From Desulfohalovibrio reitneri (GTDB lineage Bacteria > Desulfobacterota > Desulfovibrionia > Desulfovibrionales > Desulfovibrionaceae): 64,000 bases of DNA. The notes under the pieces were generated by a model. That model searched no databases, had not been told where the DNA came from, and saw only the letters and a list, made by a program, of their open reading frames with translations. The first letter of the stretch is position 1. Each line of letters opens with the position of its first letter. Shown here piece after piece: positions 25,870-34,802 of this stretch. A program made the position numbers and the translations under genes. Where the stretch lies: the NCBI RefSeq assembly GCF_000711295.1, contig NZ_JOMJ01000003.1, positions 1-64,000 of the forward strand, written 5' to 3'.

Positions 25870-28800
25870 GCTGTACGCTCTGCGGCCGAGGCCGTGAATC
25901 TCGACCCGGAAAGCACCTGGCAGCAGGTTCGGGGCATCGTTGAGGTGGGCCTAGACCCGACTACTGTGGCTGGCGCCATGCGGAACATGCTTGGCGAGGC
26001 TGGCACGCAGGCGGTCGAGGAGAGTCTGCGGCTCGACCTGGAGACTGTGGCCCGCGAAATGAGTTCCGCTGTGCAGGAAGTGGCGCAGTCGGGAGAGGCG
26101 GCCGAAGGGCGGTTCTCCGAGGAGGAGCAGCGCCAGGCCGAGGGGATGCGGATTCAGGCGGAATGGGAGCGCTACCACGATGTCGTGGCCGAGGTGCGGG
26201 CCAACAAGATGAGCGCGTCCGAAGTCATCAAGGACTACGGCCGCGACACCTACCAGGACATCCTCCGCAAACACGGGCCGGCTCTGTTCCGCAAGGATGG
26301 CCTGGGGCCGGACGTTCTGGCCCAGTATATCGGCCAGGTCTACGAAAACGTCGGCCGCCACGGCATACAGTCTGGCGGAGACTTGATCCAATACCTCCAG
26401 GAGAGCAGAACCAAGCGTGAAATGCGCGAGGACGCCGAACGCCTGGAGATGGATCTGGAGAGCGGGGACGTTCTCTTCCAATCTCCCGCCACCATCCGCT
26501 TGGACGAGATGGCATTGCCTGCCAACGAGGACGTGGCCGTCTTACGCGAGGAGGCTGGCAAGCATTACATGGGAAAACTGGCCGGCATGACCGTCAACCA
26601 CCCCGACCTGGGAGAAATTGTCTTTCGGGCCAGAGGTGGGTGGAAAAAGTTCCGCTTTATGAGTGCGGACCCGGTCAAGTTGCGCGTGGTTCCCGCGTTG
26701 CCTTGGATCGTGCGGACAGCGAAGCCCTTGGCCAGCGCTCCCTCCACCAAGGACAAGGGGGTGCGTTTTCACTACTTGGGCAACCGCGTCTCTCTGGGTG
26801 GGGAGGCCTGGGACATTCAGTTCACGGTGTCCGAGGACAAAAACGGTCAAATGACCTATGATCTCATCCCCGTAAAGAAAAAGGACCTGCCGGGCATCCC
26901 TCCGCGCGGTTCCCAAGATGGGAAGGCAACGGCTCATCCGACAGGTCCTCTTTACCAAGGAGAAATAGTACCCCCCGACGACGGTGTCAACATCGCCTTG
27001 ACCCAAGCTAAAGAGAAGGGCTTCCCCTCTGGTGCCACCATCTTCGGTGAAAACGGGCAGGCCATAATCAACTTCTTCGAGACCTGGAACGCCTCCACCC
27101 CGCCGCATGAGATCATGCACGTATACCGGCGCATCCTGGAGGACATGGCCAGCCATGACTCCGCGCCGGAGTGGGTTCGGGACGCCTGGACCAAAGCCAA
27201 CGAGTTCGTGGGTGCCACCCCCGGCGAGGCGTGGACTACCGAGCAAGAGGAAGCCTGGGCCCGCGCTGGCGAGGCCTACCTCCGGGAGGGCAGGCCGCCG
27301 TCCGAAGGGCTGCGCGGCGCGTTCCGCATGATGCGCAAATGGCTGGTCCAGATCTACCGGACCATCATGCACCTGGACGTGAAACTGACGCCCGAAATCC
27401 GTGAAGTATTCGACCGGATGCTGGCCACCGAGGAAGAGATCCAGGCCGCCAAAGAGGGCATGGAGTTCGCCCCCATGCTTGAACGGGACGAGGCGGCCGA
27501 TGAGTACATCCAGGCGGCCCAGGCTGCCGAGGCCGTGGCAGACGAGGCCATAGAGCGCCGCGTCGAGGACGAGCTCGCCGAAAAGCGCAAAGAGTGGAGA
27601 CGCCAGGCCAAGCAAGAGGCCGATGGGCACCCCGCCCACCAGGTCATTGATTCCATCCTGGACGCCGGCGGCATCGACGCCCAGGACCTGGGCGTCGAGC
27701 TTGTGGTGGACGGCCGCGTCATCAAGAAGATCAACAAGCTACGCCCGAGCAAGCGCATCATCCGCGAAGGGGGCGCCGAGGCGTGGAGGGTGGCCGAACA
27801 AGCTGGCTTCGATAGCGTTGCCGAAATGGTGGACTACATCTCTCGCACCCCCACCAAGCGCCAGATCATCGCCGACCGCATGGAGGAGTTAGAGGCCGAA
27901 TGGCGACGGACCTTCAATCCCGAAGTGGAAATCCTCTCCGACCGCTACGAGGACTTGCTGGAGAAAGAAGCCCAGGTCCTGGCCGGGGCCACGAAGGGCA
28001 GGCCGGTCAAGTCGTCTGCCATCAAGAAGCTAGTCCGGCAGCGCACCGGCCAGATGAAGTCCGAGTACATCGCCATGAGCGAGATGGACCTCCTCAAGTC
28101 CGTGGTACGGCGCGAAGCCCGGGCCGCTCGGCGGGCGTATTCGGAGGGCAAGAAGGAGGCGGCGGCCGCGGCAAAGGACCGTCAACGTCGCGCCCTGGCA
28201 GAACTGCGGGAGCGATACAAGGCCAAGCAGGAGCTTCTGAAGATCATTCGCGGCGTGCGAAAGGAGGCGAAGTCCAAGTCCGTCCCCTGGGAATGGCAGG
28301 AGCAGGTACTGTCCCTGGTAGAGCGCTTCGGCATGGGGACCAAGACCCTGACTCCGCGCCGCCCGGAAGAGATGCCCAAACTGGTGGACTTCCTCCGGGG
28401 CAAGATGGACTTCCTTTATGACCCCGACCTCCTGGAGGGTGGAGCCCAGCCGCCCGAATCAGGCGTGGCGGACTGGATCGTCGAGGCCTCTAAGCGTGGC
28501 CGGTGGGACTATCGGGATCTGACCCTGGATCAAACCCGAGACCTTTACAAGGCTGTCCGATGGCTGGCCCACCGTGGCCGGATTGAAAGCCGCCTCATTT
28601 CCGCCCAGGAGCAGGCGGCAGTTCAGGCCGTGGCACAAGAGTCGGCCGACAACATGGCCGACTTGGGCGAGAAACACGTCATCACGGAAAAGGAATCCCG
28701 GAGCATTTTCGGCAAAACCCGCAAGTTCTCCCGCGAGATGCTGGCCGAACTGGGCCTGATGGAATACTGGCTCAAGGCGGCCGACGGGTTCCGCAAGGGA

Positions 28801-30780
28801 TCGCAAGCCTTAAGCGGCCCCCTCTACCGGCACATGGTCAAGCCCCTAACCGACGCCCGGGCGCGAGAGTTTGAGATATGGGAGGACTTTGGCCGCCGCA
28901 TGGACGAGATTCTCCAGCCGGTGGTCAAGGACTGGGGGAAAGACAAGGGGTTCACCATCGACGGAGTAGCCCTGCCCGAGGACGTCCGGAAACACTGGGA
29001 CGGACTGTGGACCAAGCAGAAGATTTTCATGCTGGCCCTGAACCTGGGCAACGAGGGCAACCGCAACGCGGTCAAGAAGGGTTACGGCCATATTGACAAG
29101 GCCACGGGCAAGTTCCGGGAAATGAGCGAATCCGACCTTTCTCGCATTGTCTCCCACCTGACTGAGGCGGAGTGGGATGCGGTGGAACAGATCTGGCAAC
29201 TCGTGGATGAGCTCTTCCCGATGATCGACGAAACCCACTACCAGATTAATGGGACCAAGCTGACCAAGGTGGACCCCGAGCCGTTCTACACGCCCTCCGG
29301 GCGCCTAGTGCGTGGCGGATACTTCCCGCTCATTTTTGACCGGGCCTATTCGCGGAAAGCCAGGCAGTTCCAAGAGGCGGAAGACCTTATGAACAGCCGT
29401 GAGGCACTCTACCAAAAGCCGAACCCAAAGTCCGGCATGACCAAGGAGCGCCAAGGCGGAACCCTTCCCCCGCGCCTTTCCATCACGGTCATACCACGAC
29501 ACATGAGCGACGCGATCCACTACTCCACGCACGCCGTGGCCGTGCGGGACGCTTACAAGCTGATCAGCGAAGACACCTTCGCTCAGGCCTTCACCCGACA
29601 TTTTGGAGACGAGGCGTACAACCTGCTGACCCCCTGGCTGCGCTACATCGCCCGGCCGGAGCGGGAGCGGGGCGACGCCTTCGAGGACCTCATGGAGAAG
29701 ATGCGCAATCGTGCGTCCGTGGTGGTCCTGGGCTTCAATCCCAAGTACTGGCTGATACAGGTCTCCGGCTTGGCGCACACCATGAAGGAGCTGGGCGCGG
29801 CCAGGACGGCGAAGGCCGCCATGAGTATCATGCGGCACCGCGGCAAGGCCCTGGATTGGGGGCTGGAGAAATCGACCTACCTGCGCAACCGGGCCAACAA
29901 CTTCGACCGAGAAATCCAGGGCGTCTTCCACAAGCTGGACCCGACTGCGGGGCACATCGAAGTCTTCGGGCGCCGGATCAACCTGCAGGACGTCCGGGAG
30001 TTCTCCCTCAAGGGGATCCAGGTCATGGACATGGCCGTGGCCCACGTCACCTATCATGCCGCCTACGAGCAGGCCATGGCGGAGTACAAGGAGGCGGGAC
30101 GGCAGGACCTGGAGGGCATGGACCACGACGCCAGCCGGTACGCTGACGACGTGATCAGACAGTCCCAGGCCAGCGCGGACCCGTTCTCTCTGTCTCATTT
30201 TCAACGGAGCCGTGGCCTCAAGCGACTGCTGGTCATGTTCTTCACGTTTACCCAGAACTACTTGAACCGCCAGGGGCACCACATTCGGGGCTGGCGAGAA
30301 GGCAAAATGAGCAACGAGGAGTTTGCCCGTCACGTCTTTTTCGAGTGGTTCCTGCCTCCCATGGTCGAATCGGCTCTCTTGGGAGCGGTCCTGGCCGGCG
30401 AGGTTCCTTGGGCTGATGAGCCCGAGCGACTCCTCAAGGAGTTCCCCTACTGGTGGGTCTCCGGCCTCCCCATCGTGCGCAACGTGCGCGGCGTGGTTGA
30501 GTACGGGAGCGACATTTCAGACACTCCGGCCCTGCAGGGCTTTGATGCCCTCGTTGGACTGGGGGCGACCACAAAGAATATCACCGCTGGCTGGTTGTCG
30601 GATGAGGCGGCAGACGACGGGCAATACCTGCGCTGGCTTCGACACGCAGCCGAGAGCGTGGGGTTCATGGTCGGCGTGCCCTACAAGCCTATCTTCCGGT
30701 TCCAAAAGGGACTGGAAAACTGGATGAACGATGAGACACGGAACCCCATACGGTTCTTTATCAACGCTCCGGAGGAGTAA
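25504..30780 (+). CDS. ModC remnant fused in frame to a giant phage ejection/polyvalent protein
   Basis: One open frame of 1758 codons. Residues 1 to about 122 are ModC; the rest is a podovirus-type large virion or ejection protein missing its own start. Visible features after the junction are a helical region, a zinc-protease-like HEIMH motif (residues 535-539, DNA 27106-27120), a long charged coiled-coil region rich in Lys, Glu and Arg (about 660-960), and a C-terminal region (about 1250-1758) of the type found at the end of phage polyvalent proteins (YWLIQVSGLAHTMKELGAAR; VMFFTFTQNYLNRQ). Such proteins are packaged in the capsid and enter the host with the DNA. Whether the chimera is translated is unknown. 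The phage part could also start from an internal codon. Confidence 0.75.
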   Translation: MRFQLDISKQMRSGGGMFHLRSRFTVEDHALVLFGPSGSGKTLTLQAIAGLLTPDEGSIWVNGAVLFDSSAGVNLPARKREVGYVFQDYALFPHRSVRENVGFGVKPLLGRLDRESAVRVEAAVRSAAEAVNLDPESTWQQVRGIVEVGLDPTTVAGAMRNMLGEAGTQAVEESLRLDLETVAREMSSAVQEVAQSGEAAEGRFSEEEQRQAEGMRIQAEWERYHDVVAEVRANKMSASEVIKDYGRDTYQDILRKHGPALFRKDGLGPDVLAQYIGQVYENVGRHGIQSGGDLIQYLQESRTKREMREDAERLEMDLESGDVLFQSPATIRLDEMALPANEDVAVLREEAGKHYMGKLAGMTVNHPDLGEIVFRARGGWKKFRFMSADPVKLRVVPALPWIVRTAKPLASAPSTKDKGVRFHYLGNRVSLGGEAWDIQFTVSEDKNGQMTYDLIPVKKKDLPGIPPRGSQDGKATAHPTGPLYQGEIVPPDDGVNIALTQAKEKGFPSGATIFGENGQAIINFFETWNASTPPHEIMHVYRRILEDMASHDSAPEWVRDAWTKANEFVGATPGEAWTTEQEEAWARAGEAYLREGRPPSEGLRGAFRMMRKWLVQIYRTIMHLDVKLTPEIREVFDRMLATEEEIQAAKEGMEFAPMLERDEAADEYIQAAQAAEAVADEAIERRVEDELAEKRKEWRRQAKQEADGHPAHQVIDSILDAGGIDAQDLGVELVVDGRVIKKINKLRPSKRIIREGGAEAWRVAEQAGFDSVAEMVDYISRTPTKRQIIADRMEELEAEWRRTFNPEVEILSDRYEDLLEKEAQVLAGATKGRPVKSSAIKKLVRQRTGQMKSEYIAMSEMDLLKSVVRREARAARRAYSEGKKEAAAAAKDRQRRALAELRERYKAKQELLKIIRGVRKEAKSKSVPWEWQEQVLSLVERFGMGTKTLTPRRPEEMPKLVDFLRGKMDFLYDPDLLEGGAQPPESGVADWIVEASKRGRWDYRDLTLDQTRDLYKAVRWLAHRGRIESRLISAQEQAAVQAVAQESADNMADLGEKHVITEKESRSIFGKTRKFSREMLAELGLMEYWLKAADGFRKGSQALSGPLYRHMVKPLTDARAREFEIWEDFGRRMDEILQPVVKDWGKDKGFTIDGVALPEDVRKHWDGLWTKQKIFMLALNLGNEGNRNAVKKGYGHIDKATGKFREMSESDLSRIVSHLTEAEWDAVEQIWQLVDELFPMIDETHYQINGTKLTKVDPEPFYTPSGRLVRGGYFPLIFDRAYSRKARQFQEAEDLMNSREALYQKPNPKSGMTKERQGGTLPPRLSITVIPRHMSDAIHYSTHAVAVRDAYKLISEDTFAQAFTRHFGDEAYNLLTPWLRYIARPERERGDAFEDLMEKMRNRASVVVLGFNPKYWLIQVSGLAHTMKELGAARTAKAAMSIMRHRGKALDWGLEKSTYLRNRANNFDREIQGVFHKLDPTAGHIEVFGRRINLQDVREFSLKGIQVMDMAVAHVTYHAAYEQAMAEYKEAGRQDLEGMDHDASRYADDVIRQSQASADPFSLSHFQRSRGLKRLLVMFFTFTQNYLNRQGHHIRGWREGKMSNEEFARHVFFEWFLPPMVESALLGAVLAGEVPWADEPERLLKEFPYWWVSGLPIVRNVRGVVEYGSDISDTPALQGFDALVGLGATTKNITAGWLSDEAADDGQYLRWLRHAAESVGFMVGVPYKPIFRFQKGLENWMNDETRNPIRFFINAPEE

Positions 30781-32778
30781 ATGCTGCTCGAAGTCACTGC
30801 ATACCGCACCGAGGCCCTGGGCAATGACTCGGCCACCACGTTTTCCAGCACTTTCCCCTTGCTGGATGTCAAGCACCTGCGCGTCTATCACGTCGCCAGC
30901 GACGGCGTCGGAACGCTGTTGGCTCAAGACACGGACTACTCCGTTACCTTGCAGTCCAGCAACAAAGCCAGCGTGACGTTCCCTCTGGCGGAGTCCTCTT
31001 TCTCTACCTTGGCGTCCGGCGAGAAACTGGTCATGCTGCGCCAAGTGCCGCGTACGCAACTACTCGACCTCAAGAACTATGGTCGCCTCAACGTGGAATT
31101 GGTCGAGAACGCCCTGACCCAGCTTACCATGGGGCTCCTCGAACTGGATGAGCGCTTCGCCCGTACCGTGACTTGGCCGGAGACCGCCACCCCCCTCGAC
31201 ACCGACGCCGACGCCTTCCTTGAAAACATCCAGGCCGAGCGAAGCAAGGCGGAGACGGCGGCCACAAACGCGCAGACTGCCGAGAGCGGGGCGCAGGCGG
31301 CGGAGACCAACGCCCAAGGGCACGAATCCCAAGCGCAATCTTGGGCGGAGCACCCCGAGGACACCGAAGTCGAGACGGGGGCGTACTCCGCCCTCCACCA
31401 CGCCGCAAAGTCCGCCGCGGCGCAGACCGCCGCCGAGACCGCCCGCGACAAGGCGCAGGATTGGGCGGAGCAGAACGAGGACGTGGAGGTCGAGCCGGGG
31501 GCGTACTCGTCCAGGCATTGGGCGCAGAAAGCGCAGGATGTCGCCGCCTCGTCGCACGTCCATCCGAAGAGTACCCCGCGCCAGGCGATTCTCACCTGCC
31601 CAGTGGACGCGAACGGCCTGCCCGACTTCCTGTCCGACAACGCGGGCGACCTGGAAATCCAGGCGTCGGCCTCCGCTCCCCTGGCCCTGTCCTTCGCCGA
31701 GGGGTTCGGCCAGGACGGCCCCCTGGACGGATACCTGCGGCTGACCGCACCGCTGACCGTACCGGCGAGTGCCTTGACGAACGACACGCGGAACTATGTG
31801 TTCATCAACGGTGATGGGACGGCTGGCGTGACGTTGACCGCGCCTATTTACGGTACCGCACGAGTAAACACGGATCAAGTGCCAGTGATGTCCGCCAACA
31901 GCCAGGCCGGAGTGACCGTCACGGCGTCATCATCGCGCACACCGCTCACACCGCCCCACGGCGCGTTTGATAGTATTGGTGGAAACGATGAGGGCGCAAC
32001 ATACTGGAACGCCAGCACTACTAAAAATGAGTGGCTCCAAGTTGCGTTCCCCGGAGCCACAACAATCAATGGATACACCATACGTTCGAAAGATGATGGG
32101 GGTAACCTCTCTAGACTTCCTCATGGTTTCGATTTTGAAGGGTCTGACGACGGGGCTAACTGGACTACTCTAGACTCACAAACTAGCGTCGTGTGGGAGT
32201 CGGGTGGGGAAAAGCAGTTCAATCTATCCAGTCCTGCGCGGTACAAATACTACCGCCTGTACGTCTACACAGAAAACGGGAGTGGCGATTACATACAGGT
32301 TCCCGAAATGCAGCTGCTTGGCTCGGAAGACTTCTTCGACCTCGTCCGCATGGAGATGCGGGATTCCGCAGACGTGGTGGTGCCCCGCATCTACGTTGGC
32401 TACTGCGACGTAGATGTTTCAGGCAACATCACCGGGACGTACAGCTACGCGCCGGGAACCTTCGCCGTGCGCGCGGTCAACGGCGGGGCGAACATTGGCA
32501 CTAATCAGCGTCACGAGGAAGAGAACCCCTTCGGCCACGGCATGCCCATTCACGCGGTGGCGCAAATCAAGCCCGAGGGCGACGAGTGGGGCCACGGCGG
32601 GTTCGTCTACAACAGCGGCGGGTTCGGCGTGTTGGGTCAGCCCTACGCGGGCGACATCGTCGTGCAAACCGGTAACTCATCGCTGAACAGCGGTTCCAAG
32701 AACGACGGCAACCCGTTCCTGAATGCGGGCAACGAATCCTCGGCCCCGTGCCGCATCAAAGTATGGAGGGCGTTCTGA
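30781..32778 (+). CDS. phage tail fibre with T7-type head and discoidin-like domain
   Basis: 665 residues, starting directly after the ejection-protein stop. The N-terminus (1 to about 120) resembles the T7 gp17 virion-attachment domain (FPLLDVKHLRVYHV; YSVTLQSSNKASVTFPLA). An Ala-rich helical shaft (about 145-260) has two copies of a unit containing AQxWAExxEDxEVExGAYSxxH. Residues about 385-520 look like an F5/8-type (discoidin) carbohydrate-binding domain (WLQVAFPGATTINGYTIRSK; YKYYRLYVYTENGSGDY). The C-terminal region is Gly/Asn-rich and may form a tip. It probably determines host surface binding. Confidence 0.8.
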   Translation: MLLEVTAYRTEALGNDSATTFSSTFPLLDVKHLRVYHVASDGVGTLLAQDTDYSVTLQSSNKASVTFPLAESSFSTLASGEKLVMLRQVPRTQLLDLKNYGRLNVELVENALTQLTMGLLELDERFARTVTWPETATPLDTDADAFLENIQAERSKAETAATNAQTAESGAQAAETNAQGHESQAQSWAEHPEDTEVETGAYSALHHAAKSAAAQTAAETARDKAQDWAEQNEDVEVEPGAYSSRHWAQKAQDVAASSHVHPKSTPRQAILTCPVDANGLPDFLSDNAGDLEIQASASAPLALSFAEGFGQDGPLDGYLRLTAPLTVPASALTNDTRNYVFINGDGTAGVTLTAPIYGTARVNTDQVPVMSANSQAGVTVTASSSRTPLTPPHGAFDSIGGNDEGATYWNASTTKNEWLQVAFPGATTINGYTIRSKDDGGNLSRLPHGFDFEGSDDGANWTTLDSQTSVVWESGGEKQFNLSSPARYKYYRLYVYTENGSGDYIQVPEMQLLGSEDFFDLVRMEMRDSADVVVPRIYVGYCDVDVSGNITGTYSYAPGTFAVRAVNGGANIGTNQRHEEENPFGHGMPIHAVAQIKPEGDEWGHGGFVYNSGGFGVLGQPYAGDIVVQTGNSSLNSGSKNDGNPFLNAGNESSAPCRIKVWRAF

Positions 32779-33215
32779 TGGCAAAGCGAATTTATGCAGT
32801 TCCCGGTGAGTCCCTGGAGCAGTATGCGCTCACCCGGCCTCCCGGCGCGGTGGAGATGGACGGCCCCCGCCCCGGCCCGGAGTACGTGGCGCAGCCAGAT
32901 GGAACCTGGGCGGTGCCTGAGACGGAGCCGGTGTACGAGATTGACCCTAGTGACTTTCAGGAACGCTTCTCCCGCACGGAAGTCGTGTTGGCTCGGAAGT
33001 ACGCCGTGGAGGAGGATTCCAACGGCGACCCCACCGAGAGAGCGAAAGACGTGAGCCGCATCCTGGCGACCATCTGGACGGTGAGAATCGTCAACCTCGA
33101 CACCAACACCGCCGCTGGTCAGAAGACGAAAGCTCTGCTCGACGCGCTGGTGGCGCACGGGGTGCTGGCGGATTCGGCGCGGGTGGACGAGTTGATGCAG
33201 CCGGTGATGGCATAG
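32778..33215 (+). CDS. small phage tail-associated protein
   Basis: 145 residues. The ATG overlaps the tail-fibre stop by one base (ATGA-type coupling). It begins MAKRIYAVPGESLEQYALTR and has a middle section ESDP-like (YEIDPSDFQERFSRTEVVLA) and a helical end (AGQKTKALLDALVAHGVLAD). No catalytic motif is seen. By position it may be a fibre chaperone or tail accessory protein, which is inference only. Last gene of the prophage remnant. Confidence 0.6.
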   Translation: MAKRIYAVPGESLEQYALTRPPGAVEMDGPRPGPEYVAQPDGTWAVPETEPVYEIDPSDFQERFSRTEVVLARKYAVEEDSNGDPTERAKDVSRILATIWTVRIVNLDTNTAAGQKTKALLDALVAHGVLADSARVDELMQPVMA

Positions 33216-33219
33216 TCAG

Positions 33220-33243
33220 CCAGTATATCCACCAGTATATCCA
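33220..33243. repeat. 12-bp perfect tandem repeat next to the tRNA integration site
   Basis: CCAGTATATCCA occurs twice back to back, starting five bases after the last phage gene and ending 46 bases before the 3' end of tRNA-Pro. Short direct repeats beside a tRNA end resemble integrase arm-binding sites. Confidence 0.6.
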
Positions 33244-33250
33244 AAAAGAA

Positions 33251-33281
33251 AACGGCTTGGGGCATACCGCCTCAAGCCGTT
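33251..33281. terminator. bidirectional terminator between prophage and tRNA-Pro
   Basis: AACGGCTTGGGGC pairs with GCCTCAAGCCGTT-type sequence to give a 13-pair stem (one G-T pair) with loop ATACC. It is followed by GATTTTATT on the plus strand and by TTCTTTTTGG on the minus strand, so it can end both the phage transcript and the tRNA transcript. Confidence 0.8.
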
Positions 33282-33289
33282 GATTTTAT

Positions 33290-33367
33290 TGGTCGGGATG
33301 GCAGGATTTGAACCTGCGGCTTCTGCGTCCCGAACGCAGCGCTCTAGCCAGACTGAGCCACATCCCG
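33290..33367 (-). tRNA. tRNA-Pro(CGG)
   Basis: On the minus strand the acceptor stem is CGGGATG paired with CATCCCG, with discriminator A and an encoded CCA end. The D arm carries GGCTCAGTCTGG and TAGAGC; the anticodon stem-loop is CTGCG-TTCGGGA-CGCAG, giving anticodon CGG (proline); the T arm is GCAGG-TTCAAAT-CCTGC. All four arms fold without mismatch. Its 3' end faces the prophage remnant and probably served as the attachment site. Confidence 0.95.
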
Positions 33368-33381
33368 TGCGAAGGAGGGAA

Positions 33382-33410
33382 TCTTTAATGCATTTGCCCG
33401 TGCTTGGCAA
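33382..33410 (-). promoter_or_regulatory. probable promoter of tRNA-Pro
   Basis: On the minus strand TTGCCA (33405-33410) is followed after 17 bases by TAAAGA (33382-33387), ending 14 bases before the mature tRNA 5' end. The -35 box matches five of six; the -10 box is weak. The rest of the gap up to cheB (33411-33682) shows no gene, RNA or repeat that I can support. Confidence 0.42.
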
Positions 33411-33682
33411 GGGGGTGGCGCGGGAGAGTGGAATATCATTGCCCGTCGCAGCGCAAGCGGGCATTCTGCCGACGAAGAGCCTCCATGGCGGCCGGAATTC
33501 TTGAAGGGCCGGTTGCCTTGCTGTATAAGGAGTCGGACCGTGAAACAAGAGATGGCGGCGAGTCGCCGGACCGTTTGCGCGGAGCGGGACGACAGGGGGG
33601 AGTCTCGGGATCTTGGACCGGCTTCGGGTCCTCACGAACGGGCGCGATTATCGCCCTCGGCGCCCAAATCAAGGAGACATGC

Positions 33683-34747
33683 GTGATATCCGTAGTTGTT
33701 GTGGATGACTCAGCCTTCATGCGCAAGGCTATCGCATCCATGTTGGAAAAGGACCCCGAGATCACCGTTGTTGACACGGCCCGCAATGGGCAGGAAGGGC
33801 TGGACAAGATCCGCAAGCACCAGCCCGACGTTGTCACCCTGGACATTGAGATGCCCGTCATGGACGGCCTTACCGCCCTGCGGCACATCATGATGGAGAT
33901 GCCCAGGCCGGTACTGATGGTCAGTTCCCTGACCACGGAAGGGGCCGAGTCCACCTTGAAGGCCATGGAACTCGGGGCGGTGGACTTCATCCCCAAGCAA
34001 CTTTCCAAGGTCTCTCTGGATATCGTCAAGATCGAGGAAAATCTGTTGGCCAAGGTCAAGACCGTGGCCAAGCGGAAGTTCCGCGCGCCCCGGCAGACAG
34101 CCCGCCAGGCGCCCGCCGCCCGATCCGCTCCGGCCGCCGCCCCCAAGACCGCCGAAAAGCCGTCCGGCACCCTGCGGCGGGACGTGGTGGCCATAGGCGT
34201 TTCCACCGGCGGTCCGCCAGCGGTGCAGAAAGTGCTCTCCGCCCTGCCGGGGGATTTTCCCGGCTCCATTGTCATCGCGCAGCACATGCCAGCCGCCTTT
34301 ACCGGCCCCTTCGCCAAGCGGCTGGATTCGGTCTGCCGCCTCAACGTGAAGCAGGCCGAAAACGGTGAGCGTCTGAAGACTGGCACTGCCTACGTGGCCC
34401 CGGGAGGGAAGCATCTCCGGGTGGCGCAGAAGGGAAACCGCATCGACCTGGAAGTCTCCGAGGAACCGGCCGACGCCTTGTACAAGCCCTCCGCCAACGA
34501 ACTCATTTCCTCGGTGGGCCAGCAATTGGGCCGACGCGGGCTGGGCGTCGTGCTGACGGGCATGGGCAGCGACGGCATGGAAGGGGTCAAGGTGCTTAAG
34601 TCGCGCGGGGGCAAGGCCCTGGCGCAGAGCGATGCTTCCTGCGTTGTCTATGGCATGCCCAAGGCGGTCGTGGACGCGGGGTTGGCTGACGAAATTTTGG
34701 ACATTGACGACATGGCCCAGGGAATTCTGGGCTGGTTGTATAAATAG
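33683..34747 (+). CDS. cheB: chemotaxis response regulator / glutamate methylesterase CheB
   Basis: 354 residues from the GTG at 33683 (AAGGAG upstream). A receiver domain (1-120) with the acidic pair DD8-9, phospho-acceptor Asp54 (VTLDIEMPVMDGL) and Lys in FIPKQ is followed by an Ala/Pro-rich linker and the methylesterase domain (165-354): Ser174 in GVSTGGPPAV, the His of AQHMPAAFT and GVVLTGMGSDGMEG. It removes methyl groups from chemoreceptors during adaptation. Its stop codon TAG is split by the IS: the first two bases are target repeat and the G is the first base of the IS. Confidence 0.95.
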   Translation: MISVVVVDDSAFMRKAIASMLEKDPEITVVDTARNGQEGLDKIRKHQPDVVTLDIEMPVMDGLTALRHIMMEMPRPVLMVSSLTTEGAESTLKAMELGAVDFIPKQLSKVSLDIVKIEENLLAKVKTVAKRKFRAPRQTARQAPAARSAPAAAPKTAEKPSGTLRRDVVAIGVSTGGPPAVQKVLSALPGDFPGSIVIAQHMPAAFTGPFAKRLDSVCRLNVKQAENGERLKTGTAYVAPGGKHLRVAQKGNRIDLEVSEEPADALYKPSANELISSVGQQLGRRGLGVVLTGMGSDGMEGVKVLKSRGGKALAQSDASCVVYGMPKAVVDAGLADEILDIDDMAQGILGWLYK

Positions 34748-34761
34748 TCGGCCCTGAAAAA
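34747..34761 (+). repeat. IS left inverted repeat
   Basis: GTCGGCCCTGAAAAA. Preceded by the target duplication TAAATA at 34741-34746. Confidence 0.88.
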
Positions 34762-34802
34762 CATCCATGCCACTGAAAAAAATTAACAAAGTGTAGCATT
34801 CA

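Larger units (their letters stand above)
25870..33289 (+). mobile_element. prophage remnant (podovirus-like tail/ejection module)
   Basis: About 7.4 kb holding only late structural genes: the ejection protein, a T7-type tail fibre and a small tail protein, all on the plus strand. No integrase, repressor, terminase, portal or capsid gene is present. The right edge abuts the 3' end of tRNA-Pro, the usual side for tRNA-directed integration; the left edge lies inside modC with no repeat of the tRNA end. A deletion that removed the left part of the prophage together with the end of modC explains this best. Left boundary is accurate only to a few tens of bases. Confidence 0.78.

Noticed and set aside
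33405-33425. A sigma54-like GG-N10-GC pair upstream of cheB
   Set aside because: Only the two dinucleotides match; the flanking consensus is absent and the position overlaps the tRNA promoter on the other strand.
33216-33635. A minus-strand open frame of 139 codons crossing tRNA-Pro
   Set aside because: It reads straight through the tRNA and its terminator and has no protein-like features.
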